Source of the DNA: Blattamonas nauphoetae
Lineage: Eukaryota > Preaxostyla > Oxymonadida
DNA length: 42,764 bases
Reading direction: 5' to 3'
NCBI GenBank assembly: GCA_033064195.1
Contig: JARBJD010000487.1
Location: 1-42,764 of the forward strand
The notes beneath the pieces are model-generated. The model saw only the letters and a list, made by a program, of their open reading frames with translations, searched no databases and was not told the DNA's origin. Below, piece by piece: positions 21,005 through 33,800 of this stretch. Within the stretch, counting starts at the first letter, position 1; each line of letters begins with the position of its first letter. The translations under genes and the position numbers were made by a program.

Positions 21005-21048
21005 ACGTCTCATCATGAGAGGAGCAGCGGTTTCTGTAAAAGGTCAGA
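21005..21048. repeat. Dispersed inverted repeat arm (copy 2)
   Basis: CATCATGAGAGGAGCAGCGG followed by TTTCTGTAAAAGG matches, in inverse orientation, the right arm of the repeat at 598-682, only 30 bp beyond the GGACA/TGTCC repeat. From 21049 to 21597 I see no gene with support. Confidence 0.5.
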
Positions 21049-21597
21049 AGAATGCGAGTCAAAAACGAAGAAGACAGGAAGCTATGCTGCGGACGGAATG
21101 AAGGTTGAGAAGGGTGACGCAAAGATGGGTGATGCACCCGCTGCTTGACGACGTTGAATTTGATTGAGAATACCGTTTTCACACTGGGACAAGCAGAATG
21201 AAGAGAGGATGAAAAAACTGAGCACGTGGAAGTATGGGGAAGGGGAGGGGCGATGCTGGCCGTACACTATGAGCGTGATTTGTGGAGGACGAATCTTACA
21301 GTTGGAGTGATTGGAATGAATTTCATCATTTCAAGATTCAGGTTGATCGAGACATCGATAGACATAAAACAAGGAGACATGGGGTTAAACGAGAGTGAAC
21401 GCAAGAGAAAAGCAAACTGATGATCTTGTGGGTTGATATGAAATATGATTAGTTGATGAAGCCCAAAGTCAAAGACGAAGAAGTCACGGACCATTGACTC
21501 ACATTTTCTCCTGGTCACCCATGTATTAGAGGAAGACGATATTTCATCGGTCAAATGTAGTATCGTGAATCGGCAATGTTCAAAGAGAAGCGGATGA

Positions 21598-24091
21598 CAG
21601 GGTTGTCGGAATGACTTAGTTGTAAGTAAAATGACTTACTTTTTATGTTTTTTCTGTGACTTAAGACTAAGTCGTAAAAAATCAAAAGTAAGTAAATCGT
21701 CCCTTTTTTCTCAAGTTGTGGTCTTGATCAAGAAATGAACCTAAAACTTTCCCCAACAGCTCTTCCTCTCTCACTAACATCCGATTCTCTCCAATCTGAA
21801 TCCACCCCCAGCAGTTCAGTCTCTCAAACACCTCCCATTCTGCAGGAGAAAGAATACGTTCCATCCAAAAGCATACTAGATGAAATGTTTGCCGAACACA
21901 ATCTCATGCCAAATGAAGCAGGCAAGTATGTGTGGGAAAATATTGGAGGAAAGGGCCTTATTTGTAAGGTCTGCAATCAGTGGATTCCTAAAAGAGATGG
22001 ACATATGGACCATCTTATCCATACCCCGGTCCGTGTTGATGCTAAAAGGATCCTTTCACAACACGTCAAGACTCAAAGTCACTATTCATCGCTGGGAAAA
22101 TTGATCATGCAAAAAGACAATCGAATAAGTAGGATGATGGAGGCAGTCGGCAAAAAGAAGGAAAAAACACTGACAGATCGAATCAATCAAATGCATTGGC
22201 TTATGAAAGAAGAAATTGCACTGTCCAAATTACCATCTTTGATCTCGCTCTGGAATAAAACATCTTTGGAGCTTGGGCAAACTGAACAACAATTCAAGTC
22301 GAGAGACGTCCAATTACGATTGACACGGTCCATCGGAGACATTCTCAATGTTGATGCACTTGAAAAACTTCGTTCAGCACCATGTTACTCGCTAATAGTC
22401 GATGAGGCGACAGATGTAATGCATCGGAGTCAACTGGCCATTATCGCTCAATATTGGGACGGGAATGAGATACAATGTCATCTTCTTGGACTCAAACAAA
22501 TGGGATCATCCGGATCCACGTCGGATGAGATCACTGGAGTGATTTTGGACCTCATAAAAGAAAACAAAATCGATCTTCAGAAAATGGTGGGATTCGCATC
22601 AGACGGTGCCAATACCATGATCGGGACCCACAATGGAGTTGCCTCACAACTCCGGAACCTCATTCCTGCCCTAATAACGACACATTGTGCTGCTCATCGT
22701 CTTGCCCTCCTGATCGTTGTTCACCTTCACCAAACGAAGGGCATATTCGGTGAATCAGTGAAACGAATCCGGCAAACTTTCGAATACATTTCGCATCATT
22801 CCAAAAGAAAAGCCAGATTTGAAGAAATCCAGAAGAACGAACCAGGACAACATCATGCTCTGGCGGATGTTGTTGTCACTCGTTGGCTAAGTCTTTCCAA
22901 ATGCGTCTCGCTTCTTCTCAATGAATTCAGATCTATTATCCTTCTTCTTGACGAACCTCAATTTTGTGGGGATGACAGAGGGAAGGAATTGAGAAATGGG
23001 TTGTCTTGGAGTTTCATTGCTGATATGTGCATTCTCGATTCCCTCCTTCAAACACTCTCACTCGTCTCTCGCGAAATGCAGAGCAAAACTTTTGATTTAT
23101 GGCAGCTCCACAACATCATTATCGATTCTTCCTCCGCGCTACGGGAGACAAAGGCTGTAAGATCGTATCAAAAAACTTTAAGAGAGAAGCGAATTCAATA
23201 TGCAGGACTTCTACCGCATTTCGATGAAAACATTAACAAACAACAGGAGGAGCGAGCCACAATACTCTTCGACAACGTCCTTCAACAAATGGTGGACAGG
23301 TTCCCACCAACTACCGATTTGATTGGCTTTGAGTTTCTACAACTCGGACAATCACAAGGAATGAACCGTGACTATACAAAAAACGTTGGGCGACTCTTCA
23401 ACAAATTTAGGATCCTCTTTCCACAGACGATAACACAAAGAAATGCCGAAGCAGAATGGACAGTATTCGTTCAAACTCTCGCATGATCCGGCAAAAGGAC
23501 AACCTCCGAGAAAGAACTTGCACAATTCATCACTCTGGACATGGAAATCAAGAGAAATTATCCTATCATTACAACTCTTGCAATCATTTATCGAACCGTC
23601 CCGACAACCAGTGTATCCGCAGAAAGACTGTTCGCAGCCATGAAAAGAGTGAAAACAAGATTGCGAAACCGACTGCAAGAACAAAATTTGAATGCCATCC
23701 TCAGAGCCGTGTGTGGGCCGGAGACGCTCACCGCAGAGCAAGTCTCCCGAGTGGCTACCCGTTTTCAAGAGCTAGAAAGTGCACTGAAGAAGGAGGGGAA
23801 ACAGGAATTGTCTCTGAGTCATGCGTCAAGTCTTGGTTCAGTCGCACCCGAGGTCGATTCAGACGATGCAGAAGATAGTGATGATGACGTTTGGTACCAA
23901 GGAGATGACTCCACGGAGTGGGAATTCTAACTTTTCATTGCTATCATCTCATTTCAACAACAAAGTGGTAAATTTCGTTCAGAATTGTGATTTCGAAAAG
24001 AGCGACTTACTACTAAGTCATTTTTCCCTACTTCTTACTACTAAGTCATTTTTCCACGTCTTAAGACAACTCAAAGGGCCCGACAACCCTG
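21598..24091 (+). mobile_element. hAT transposon copy 1 (2,494 bp)
   Basis: Terminal inverted repeats of 12 bp, CAGGGTTGTCGG at 21598-21609 and its complement CCGACAACCCTG at 24080-24091, flanked by a perfect 8-bp target duplication GCGGATGA (21590-21597 and 24092-24099). An 8-bp duplication and CAGGG ends are typical of hAT elements. Subterminal regions carry repeated GACTTAGT/ACTAAGTC words (left 21615-21680, right 24000-24055), likely transposase-binding sites. It encodes a BED-finger transposase. Copy 2 at 24970-27463 has the same length and differs at only about four bases that I noticed, so both moved very recently. Confidence 0.95.
21735..23930 (+). CDS. hAT transposase, copy 1
   Basis: The N-terminal frame (583 codons from ATG at 21735) has a BED-type zinc finger (Cys-x2-Cys in LICKVCNQW, His-x5-His in QHVKTQSH), then an RNase H-fold catalytic core. 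The core includes SLIVDEATD (probable first Asp), VGFASDGANTMIGTHNGVAS (second Asp) and CAAHRLAL. After an in-frame TGA at 23484-23486 the same frame runs on to TAA at 23928-23930. It carries the hAT C-terminal dimerisation region (VPTTSVSAERLFAAMKRVKT) and an acidic tail, 732 codons overall. The TGA could be spliced out by an in-frame GT..AG intron of 42 nt (23469-23510) or 48 nt (23463-23510). Otherwise it truncates the protein before the dimerisation domain. Confidence 0.9.
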
Positions 24092-24099
24092 GCGGATGA

Positions 24100-24969
24100 T
24101 GAGTTGTTGACCCATTCTTTCAAAAATCGTTGTGAACATTCCAAAAAAGAAAACAGACGCTGACCTCTCTTTCCCTCACACTACTCTCATCCAACACGCC
24201 TTCTTTCTTCTTCAACCCTCTCTCCAAACCCTGATGCAAAATACGCAGAACTGATCAACACAATCACAGCTGTGTGCCAAATCATCAACTTCTGTATTCT
24301 TCCTGGCATTCAAGTCTATGCTTTCCCAATTGAGCGAGTTCACACACTTCAGAGACTGGCAAGGCTCAGGAAAGACGCACAGTCGCTGAAGATCTGAACG
24401 ATTCTGCCAAACTCGTATCCACCTCCACCTCCCCCAAACAAAAATAGGATGGGATGGAAGAACCTGTGCCATCCCAAATGAAGTTCTCTGAACTTATGCT
24501 GCTGTTTGGCTGTAATGAGCGAAGTTGCAGTTGAAACGAAAATGTTCCGTTGTTCCCAACACTGTAGAGTAAAAGGACGGAAGGAGATGGAAGGAGGAGA
24601 GGCTGAGACAAGTTCAGATGATCCCGAAATCGTTCCTCCATCCGTCTTCCACCATCAAAAGAATCTCCATTCCTCTCCGACTCCAGCTGTTTCGTAGAAT
24701 CGATAGTTGTGTGTTTCATATCACATGGAATCGCTTTCAAAGAATAAATGAATCATCGGAACTGTCATCAGATTGTTTGAAGTCTTCGATGTCTCGCCCT
24801 TTTGTCAATCAAAGGAAAGTGAAGCAACAAAGTGTCTCCAAATGGAATCAGTACTTCACAGCATCAGCAGAGGAGATTCAGCGAGTAGATTGTTGGTTGT
24901 CTGACAAAGCAATAGAAACAGTTGATCTACAAGTCGATCATCTCCGAAGTTCTGTCTTTCGTCATGAAT
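24100..24969 (+). other. Host segment between hAT copies, with a coding-like stretch
   Basis: The plus strand from about 24788 reads MSRPFVNQRKVKQQSVSKWN, QYFTASAEEIQRVDCWLSDK and a helical continuation, open right up to hAT copy 2. It may be the 5' part of a gene interrupted by that insertion, but the sequence after the element (27464 on) does not obviously continue it. The minus strand at 24366-24740 has a 124-codon ORF without a recognisable domain. No function is proposed. Confidence 0.3.
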
Positions 24970-27463
24970 CAGGGTTGTCGGAATGACTTAGTTGTAAGTA
25001 AAATGACTTACTTTTTATGTTTTTTCTGTGACTTAAGACTAAGTCGTAAAAAATCAAAAGTAAGTAAATCGTCCCTTTTTTCTCAAGTTGTGGTCTTGAT
25101 CAAGAAATGAACCTAAAACTTTCCCCAACAGCTCTTCCTCTCTCACTAACATCCGATTCTCTCCAATCTGAATCCACCCCCAGCAGTTCAGTCTCTCAAA
25201 CACCTCCCATTCTGCAGGAGAAAGAATACGTTCCATCCAAAAGCATACTAGATGAAATGTTTGCCGAACACAATCTCATGCCAAATGAAGCAGGCAAGTC
25301 TGTGTGGGAAAATATTGGAGGAAAGGGCCTTATTTGTAAGGTCTGCAATCAGTGGATTCCTAAAAGAGATGGACATATGGACCATCTTATCCATACCCCG
25401 GTCCGTGTTGATGCTAAAAGGATCCTTTCACAACACGTCAAGACTCAAAGTCACTATTCATCGCTGGGAAAATTGATCATGCAAAAAGACAATCGAATAA
25501 GTAGGATGATGGAGGCAGTCGGCAAAAAGAAGGAAAAAACACTGACAGATCGAATCAATCAAATGCATTGGCTTATGAAAGAAGAAATTGCACTGTCCAA
25601 ATTATCATCTTTGATCTCGCTCTGGAATAAAACATCTTTGGAGCTTGGGCAAACTGAACAACAATTCAAGTCGAGAGACGTCCAATTACGATTGACACGG
25701 TCCATCGGAGACATTCTCAATGTTGATGCACTTGAAAAACTTCGTTCAGCACCATGTTACTCGCTAATAGTCGATGAGGCGACAGATGTAATGCATCGGA
25801 GTCAACTGGCCATTATCGCTCAATATTGGGACGGGAATGAGATACAATGTCATCTTCTTGGACTCAAACAAATGGGATCATCCGGATCCACGTCGGATGA
25901 GATCACTGGAGTGATTTTGGACCTCATAAAAGAAAACAAAATCGATCTTCAGAAAATGGTGGGATTCGCATCAGACGGTGCCAATACCATGATCGGGACC
26001 CACAATGGAGTTGCCTCACAACTCCGGAACCTCATTCCTGCCCTAATAACGACACATTGTGCTGCTCATCGTCTTGCCCTCCTGATCGTTGTTCACCTTC
26101 ACCAAACGAAGGGCATATTCGGTGAATCAGTGAAACGAATCCGGCAAACTTTCGAATACATTTCGCATCATTCCAAAAGAAAAGCCAGATTTGAAGAAAT
26201 CCAGAAGAACGAACCAGGACAACATCATGCTCTGGCGGATGTTGTTGTCACTCGTTGGCTAAGTCTTTCCAAATGCGTCTCGCTTCTTCTCAATGAATTC
26301 AGATCTATTATCCTTCTTCTTGACGAACCTCAATTTTGTGGGGATGACAGAGGGAAGGAATTGAGAAATGGGTTGTCTTGGAGTTTCATTGCTGATATGT
26401 GCATTCTCGATTCCCTCCTTCAAACACTCTCACTCGTCTCTCGCGAAATGCAGAGCAAAACTTTTGATTTATGGCAGCTCCACAACATCATTATCGATTC
26501 TTCCTCCGCGCTACGGGAGACAAAGGCTGTAAGATCGTATCAAAAAACTTTAAGAGAGAAGCGAATTCAATATGCAGGACTTCTACCGCATTTCGATGAA
26601 AACATTAACAAACAACAGGAGGAGCGAGCCACAATACTCTTCGACAACGTCCTTCAACAAATGGTGGACAGGTTCCCACCAACTACCGATTTGATTGGCT
26701 TTGAGTTTCTACAACTCGGACAATCACAAGGAATGAACCGTGACTATACAAAAAACGTTGGGCGTCTCTTCAACAAATTTAGGATCCTCTTTCCACAGAC
26801 GATAACACAAAGAAATGCCGAAGCAGAATGGACAGTATTCGTTCAAACTCTCGCATGATCCGGCAAAAGGACAACCTCCGAGAAAGAACTTGCACAATTC
26901 ATCACTATGGACATGGAAATCAAGAGAAATTATCCTATCATTACAACTCTTGCAATCATTTATCGAACCGTCCCGACAACCAGTGTATCCGCAGAAAGAC
27001 TGTTCGCAGCCATGAAAAGAGTGAAAACAAGATTGCGAAACCGACTGCAAGAACAAAATTTGAATGCCATCCTCAGAGCCGTGTGTGGGCCGGAGACGCT
27101 CACCGCAGAGCAAGTCTCCCGAGTGGCTACCCGTTTTCAAGAGCTAGAAAGTGCACTGAAGAAGGAGGGGAAACAGGAATTGTCTCTGAGTCATGCGTCA
27201 AGTCTTGGTTCAGTCGCACCCGAGGTCGATTCAGACGATGCAGAAGATAGTGATGATGACGTTTGGTACCAAGGAGATGACTCCACGGAGTGGGAATTCT
27301 AACTTTTCATTGCTATCATCTCATTTCAACAACAAAGTGGTAAATTTCGTTCAGAATTGTGATTTCGAAAAGAGCGACTTACTACTAAGTCATTTTTCCC
27401 TACTTCTTACTACTAAGTCATTTTTCCACGTCTTAAGACAACTCAAAGGGCCCGACAACCCTG
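24970..27463 (+). mobile_element. hAT transposon copy 2 (2,494 bp)
   Basis: Same ends as copy 1 (CAGGGTTGTCGG at 24970-24981; CCGACAACCCTG at 27452-27463), same orientation, offset by exactly 3,372 bp. The flanks are GTCATGAAT on the left and GTCATGAT on the right, an 8-bp duplication with a one-base difference. The different flanking duplications show that the two copies are separate insertions rather than one segmental duplication. The differences noticed from copy 1 are Tyr to Ser near codon 65, Pro to Ser near codon 166, one substitution near 26766 and one near 26907. Confidence 0.95.
25107..27302 (+). CDS. hAT transposase, copy 2
   Basis: Same organisation as copy 1: BED finger, RNase H-fold core, in-frame TGA at 26856-26858, then the C-terminal dimerisation region and acidic tail to TAA at 27300-27302. 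One substitution relative to copy 1 creates an ATG at 26907, two codons before the MEIKRNYP stretch. That could allow separate initiation of the C-terminal piece, though nothing shows that it does. The candidate in-frame intron of copy 1 is conserved. Confidence 0.9.
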
Positions 27464-27539
27464 GTCATGATCAGTTGCTCTCTCTGTTTAAGACATTTTT
27501 TCTCGTTTGTTTTCCTTCTTTTCTTGGCTTTTCACTGTT

Positions 27540-27740
27540 TTGAACTGTTTTCGGACCATTTAACACTCTTTTTCTGAAATCCAGAATTTTGGACAATTTT
27601 GGCTGAAAAGTGTCCAGAATCTGGGGGTGTCCAAATTTCGAGATTGTCTCCAATAATCAATCCAAAATTGTGGACACCTTCGACTGGTGTCCACTTTTCT
27701 GGAAAAGCGACCAACAGTGTCCAAAATTTTGGACAGCTCA
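27540..27740. repeat. TGTCC/GGACA-rich intergenic repeat
   Basis: Several TGTCC words and their complements lie in inverted arrangement, for example TTTTGGACAATTTTGGCTGA, AAAGTGTCCAGAA, CTGGTGTCCACTTTTCTGG and the palindromic TCCAAAATTTTGGA. It shares words with the dispersed repeat at 9.7 and 20.5 kb but has a different body. It sits between hAT copy 2 and the 3' end of separase. Confidence 0.4.
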
Positions 27741-27866
27741 GGCCGATACCTTTAATAAAAACATGTCACTGGTCGCAACCTAATCTCAGCGAAGTGGAGC
27801 CCTGGTTTTGTGATGGGCTGGAGGGGCTGGAAGCCCATCACTGATGAGGCAAAAGAAGAGATTCCA

Positions 27867-30800
27867 TCAAGAAAGATGCTTTGGTCCCGGATTCGCTGCA
27901 AAAATTGGGAATCCATACGCAACCATCGCTGCCCCAACAAGATACTTGGCTCGACATTTCTGCCTTGCGTGAATCAGACATTGGTGGAGGGACTTCCTTT
28001 TTGCTTGAGCGTCTCCCAACCACCTTTCCAGAAGATCAACAACGAGACGGTTTTCGTCTCCATCAGTAACATCCCAAAGATTGCAGAGAATTGCAGATGC
28101 ATTCGAATGCTCACACGCATCCACGTACCCCCACGCATCATATTCTCCATCAAAGACCCTCCGTCCACTGCTGCAACCCGTCATCATCATGACCGGCAGT
28201 CTCGCATGGTTGGAGAGACGATTCCTCGGATAGAGCTCTTGTCCATTTCCATGTCCACAGTACAAATAAACATCGTGGTTCTGGAGAAGCGATTCGAATT
28301 GTTCACGAGTTGGTTGTTCGTCGATATGGTGTGTCCAGCTCGGCAGCAAATGTGGTTGGATGAGTTGAGACCAGTCATTCAGATTTCCGTCTGGATTGAC
28401 GACACAGCAGACACTTTGTGGATCAACTCCCTCGTTGAGTGGGTGAGTTGGAAGACACGAGAAGAGAGGAGTTGGTGTTGTCTGTTCAAGCTGCTGGAGG
28501 CGAGTGAGGAATGCAGACAGACTGGTCATTCTTGTGACTGGCCTGTACTGCAGTTGCCGCGTGTTCTCCCACGGGAACGAGATGAGTTCGGGGGAGAGGA
28601 AGAGCAGAACCAACGGTGAATCTTCGTCCTGCTCAATCATCTCAAATGTTGGACTTGGCGTCGAAAAAGGCAATATCATTTGTCGAGGTGTTTTTTGTGT
28701 TTCGTTTCTCGGAATTGCAGGCAAGCTCCTCTTCTTCCCAATCACAACCTCATCAGTCTCATCGTACTCTCCATCATCCCGCAACATCACCGACTCCTCT
28801 TCTCCCTCCGAAGACTTCTGTTTTGCCCAATCCAACTCCACTCCGCTTCGTCTCAGGACGCGGCTGAGTCGGATGCAGAGCACTTCCATGTCTCGGTCGA
28901 GCTGCGAGCGAAGCTCCCACCATCGATCGTTCCCAAGTGCCTTGACATGTTTCATGACGACATAGTTCTCGTTCAGAATGCGATGAAGTTCCTTTGTTGT
29001 CCCTCCGATCCATCCGTTAAAATTTACATCAATTCCCAGGTCCTTCCCATCATTCCTCCACCCAAAGATCTCATCGTCTGTCATTTGTACCATCGGTGTT
29101 CGTGCGTTCATTCTCAGTTCTGTTGTTGGTGAAGCAAGTCCCTTTTCTGGTGACAACAATTCAAAATCGGAATCTGAATCTGAATCATCTCTGAGCACAA
29201 TCACAGGTGATCGAGCTGGCAATCGCGCCGGCGATCTCGACCGTAATCTCGCAGCTGATTGTGGAGTGGGAAGTGTGGGCGACAGGAGTGCAATGTTCGT
29301 TTTGGGGGTTGGGATAATTTTGAAATGGTTGTCATCGTGATCGGTGCTTGTTGCGAATCGGACACGGCCACCAGCACGAACAGGAGTGGGGGCGAGTAAA
29401 TTCATCGTGTTGTCTCCTTCAGGAGGCCATTCAGAAGGAGGCATCAGATCCACCTGGGTTCCATTCTTTCTCCCTCGAGTTGGAGTTTTCTTTCGTGTTT
29501 TCTGTGCGGTCTGCTTTTTCTGTGCGTTCTGCTTTTTCTGTGTTTTTGGTTTTGCTGTGCGAGGAGGCGCGGTTGCGATCGCGCTCGGAACATTGCCGCT
29601 GAAGTGGACAACACGAGGAGTGGCGATTGGCGGATTTGCCTTCCGGCGAGGGGTGGAATGAGAGTGGACCTGATGATCTGTCACATTAAATCGAGTGGGA
29701 AGAATCGAACACCATTGGTCGGGTGTGATTGCGAGCCTTTCTTCCACGCATTGAGTCTTCACTTCTATTTCTTCTGCTTTGAGGTGGTCATCATTGCATT
29801 CTTCTGACAGTTCTGTAGCGTCACTCAAAATGGTCTTTTGGATGAGATGAAGACTGATGAACGGATCCGGAAACGATGTGACTGGTATCATCGACAGGCA
29901 GAGAGTTGAATAGAAGAACGGAACCACTGTCAGACATGTTGGAACAAACGTTGGAGGGATGTTCTGCATTCGCTGTCGAAATAGCGCGACGATGGATTCG
30001 ATCAGAGAATCAGAAGATTGGACCGATTCATGTCGATTCGACGGCCTTCGTTTCACATCGTTCACGTGGAACGAGTTCAATTGATGGATCATTTCCAAAT
30101 CTTCCTTCCCAACTTCGGACCACAGCGGATGTCTCTTCGAGTGGTCGCTCGCGGTTACTGTCTCTGGCTGTGATTGTTTCTGAGATAGATGTGACTTCAG
30201 CATAAACAGAATCGTGTGACGATCAGCTGAGGAGATCGAGTCAAACATGAAAAATGATGTCCGCCATGGATCGTCCTTTCCCCACACGAACGCATTCAGA
30301 GCGCTGATGTTCCGGTGCAGAGAATCACCTCCCCCGTTCATCCCACTCAGCGTGTAGGCTAATGAGAGAAATCGGCGGATTTCTCTTATTCTTTCGTCGG
30401 GCTGGACAGATTCTGCCAACCAGATCTTGTCGAATTCGTCTCCGTTGGGAAGCTGCTTCATCAATCCCACAGAGAACAACATCAACAATTCAGACATCTG
30501 CTTCGGAGCGAGGCAAATCTGTTTGTTGTTTGTGATCGACCAGAGATTGCATGTCGTGCTTCTCGTCCATTGGAGCAAATCACCAATCAATTCTGGTTTA
30601 TAATCAAAATGGATGGTCCATCTGAAGAGAGAGACGATGATGGGTGATAGCTGCAGATGGAATGACGACGCAAGTGGTTTCTTCTGTGGCCTGTCAAAAA
30701 TGAAGGACAACAGTCTGTTTGTCATCGTCGACTTGTCTTTGTTTTTGTCCTTCACAAACAGGCTCAGAATGTTGTCCTGTTGGAATGAAAAAATCGCCAC

Positions 30801-33800
30801 CACAAAATGAAACAGTAATCTGTAAACTGTCTTCAGAGCTTTTCCATCGAAAGTTGTCCCTGGTCGACAGACAGATTGTCGAGAAGCTCCGAGAACAGGC
30901 CGTCCATCCATCAATCCAATCAACGTCGGTGTTCGTGATGCTTCAGCAGGTGTCATCTTGCTCGGTGTTCGTACCATCAGTCTTCGGTCTGTCTTCAGAG
31001 TCATAATGCATGTTGGGTCGGTGCGAATGTGGGCTGGGGATTCTTCTGGCCCAGGATTGTCTGATTGAGAATGTGGGACGAATTGCATGAATGTCGGAGG
31101 AAGTGGGAAAGGACGGCGAAGACATTGGAGAGTGGAGACGAGGAGGAAATGAAAGGCGTGAATGGGGATGAAGGAGAACCTGGTCGGGCAGAGACATTGT
31201 GTGATGAATGGTTGAAAGTCAGACTTGGGTTCGGTGTCCGGGATCTTCGACAGGACTTCCATCCCTTCAGAGCTCTCATCAAGCGGTGAGGTGTGTAGGG
31301 CAGTGATCTTCTCCAGTTCTGCTCGAAACGGGATTTTCTGCGATGGAGTCTGAGCTTCCAGAATCGTCTCCAGATAGGAGATCAGATGAAGAACAGCTGT
31401 GGGTTCATTTCGTTTCGTTGCAAGTTCGATCCTCTCGAGAATGACACCTGCCAGTTTAGTCACAGGGAGTCGAGCAAGCACAGCAAAGGCTTCCGCAACG
31501 TTTTGATGAGCCCATTCTGGATCCTCCCAGTTTGCCGTTTCAATTGATATCCGACCAAATTGGATGAGGAAGTCAAAGGTCGTGTTGACAATGCAGAGAG
31601 GGGTTGATGGCAAGGGCAGAAGGAGATTGATGTCGTCCTTGGTCGAGAAAGAAGTGTGAAGCAATGAATAAAACGTATCTGATGTGGATGGCGGGAGTGG
31701 GTTTTCATGTTTTGGCGTTGGAACGGCTTTCCTGATGAGCAGTGACAATTCCGTCTCAAGTGCCACTTTTGCCTCGATCGGCATTCCATTGAGTCTGAAC
31801 ACCTTCCCTTTGAACGAGTAACATTCACAAAGCATCGAGCTGATCAGAGCAATGTCGATCATTTCTGTCCAGACAGGATACGCAACGACAGTCTGTTTCT
31901 GATCCTGACGAGACAACGTTAACGATTGACTAGTCTTGTGGACATGTGGGATTCTGAGGAGAAAGTCGAAGTAGCTGATCGCTTCTTCGGTTGAAGAGAT
32001 TGCTTCCTGCCATTTTCCTTCGATCGCGTACAGTTTCCCTTCCAGAATTCTCATCTGGCCCCAAACAAAGCAAAGTCCCCTCACAAAGATGTGGGGTGCT
32101 TTGTTGGAGAGCTTGAGAAGGACAGTCAGCGTTGGTTGTCCCCCTTTCCTTGTCCAACCCTGTTCAGGATTCACTGGTTCGTTCTCTTCTGAGTTCATTG
32201 AGAGATGAAGTGGCAGTGGAGTGTTCAGAAGTGCCTGTCGAAGTTCTTGAGATGCCTGATCCACATGTGAAGGGTCGTTTCGTGTGTGAACATCTGTTGA
32301 AAGATGAATAGGATTGATCGGTGGCGGATTTATAGGATTCAGGTGTCTCGCCGGTGAGCATGGTTGAAGATGCAACGGAAGCACCCTTTTCACCGATTCC
32401 AAATGGAACGAAGCCAGTGTGTCGAATTCAGAATCTGCCAAAAGACATCCTGCTTGCAGCTTCGCCGACAGATGTCCAAGAAGATGGAGTTCAACTGAAC
32501 AGGTGAGAGATGAGAGAACAACAAACCATTTCGGTCGTCCGCTTCTCTTTTCTTCATTCCCAGCCGAGTTGGTGTGTAGCCAACTTCTGTGTCTGCCTCG
32601 TGAAGAGCCTTAAGCTGCCAAGCTTCTGTTTTTCGCAGCAGTCCATTGATCATGACAGGGGGACTCAGGCGAGACCAGATCTCACAAGCCCAAAGACTGA
32701 GGTGGAGATTGTCGCAGAGCTTCCCGTATGGAACAATGGTATGTGTCAAAAGGACGAATATCGACGAGAGATGCTGGGGATTCAGTGGAGTGGATTGATT
32801 GAAAGCTGAATCCAGACATTTCAAAGCTTCCAGGAAACAGTGTTGGACAAGATGGGTTTGTTCCGATAAAGTCTGTATCTCCTCTCGTTGCAAGTGGGAG
32901 ATGGGATCGTCAATGGCCGACCCACTCACTCGATCGAGTCTGTTTGAGCGAGAGAGGTCAACATGCCGAAGAGATTGGCCGAGCAACCCGAAGACAAGGG
33001 CTTTCAATTCTTCAACGTTAAGAAAAGAGGAAATGCATTTGGTAGTGTCGGGTTTATCTTCACAAAAATGCAGTATTCGTAAGGCTGTCGTACAGTCTCT
33101 GATCGACAAGTCGACCAGAGGGGCTTGTGGTGGTTGTTGGAGACTAAAGTCTTCGTAAAATGATGCTCGGCTGTACAAAAGAAATGCGAGGTAATATCGA
33201 TAAACCGATGAATAATTACACAATTGAAGGATATCTCGTGTGAAAAAGGCAAATCCATTCTTAATTTCACTGAAAAACCGTGTTAAGCAGTCTTGCTTGT
33301 TGGTTTCATCAGAAGAGAGCGAAAGCAAGTTAAACACCCGTGGATCGGTTTCACATAGTTCAGAAATTGTGGTACTATCAAGTTGTTGGAAGGGAGCTTT
33401 GAGTTGGTCCAGATCAATTCTCATTTCTCGGACATCACTCACAGAATCTTTGTCGCATTCGTTACGGAGAGTGCTGATTGGATATGTCCACCACAACCGG
33501 TCTCTAAGGTCGAATCTGTGTTTCAGCGAGAAAATAGTGCATAAATGCTTCTTGATGAAGGAAATGTATGTGAGTGTGGTTTCAGACGTTTTGGATGGCA
33601 CAATCTGCATTTGAAGGGATGAATTCAGTGATTTGGATGATTTTTGTCCTTGTTTATGTTGTTCAATTTGCCGTATAGATGCATTCATGATTTCGGATGG
33701 ATTGGTTTGAATACGGAAAGTAATCTGTTCTGACGACTCCGAAAACTTAGAGTTGGGATCAGAATGAAATTGTATTTTTGATGAGGCAGAATGAGTTGGA

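Noticed and set aside
21598-27463. The two hAT copies as one tandem segmental duplication
   Set aside because: Each copy is bounded by its own, different 8-bp target duplication and the similarity stops exactly at the element ends.
28504-29132. Plus-strand ORFs of about 150 codons inside separase
   Set aside because: Antisense shadows of the conserved separase reading frame.
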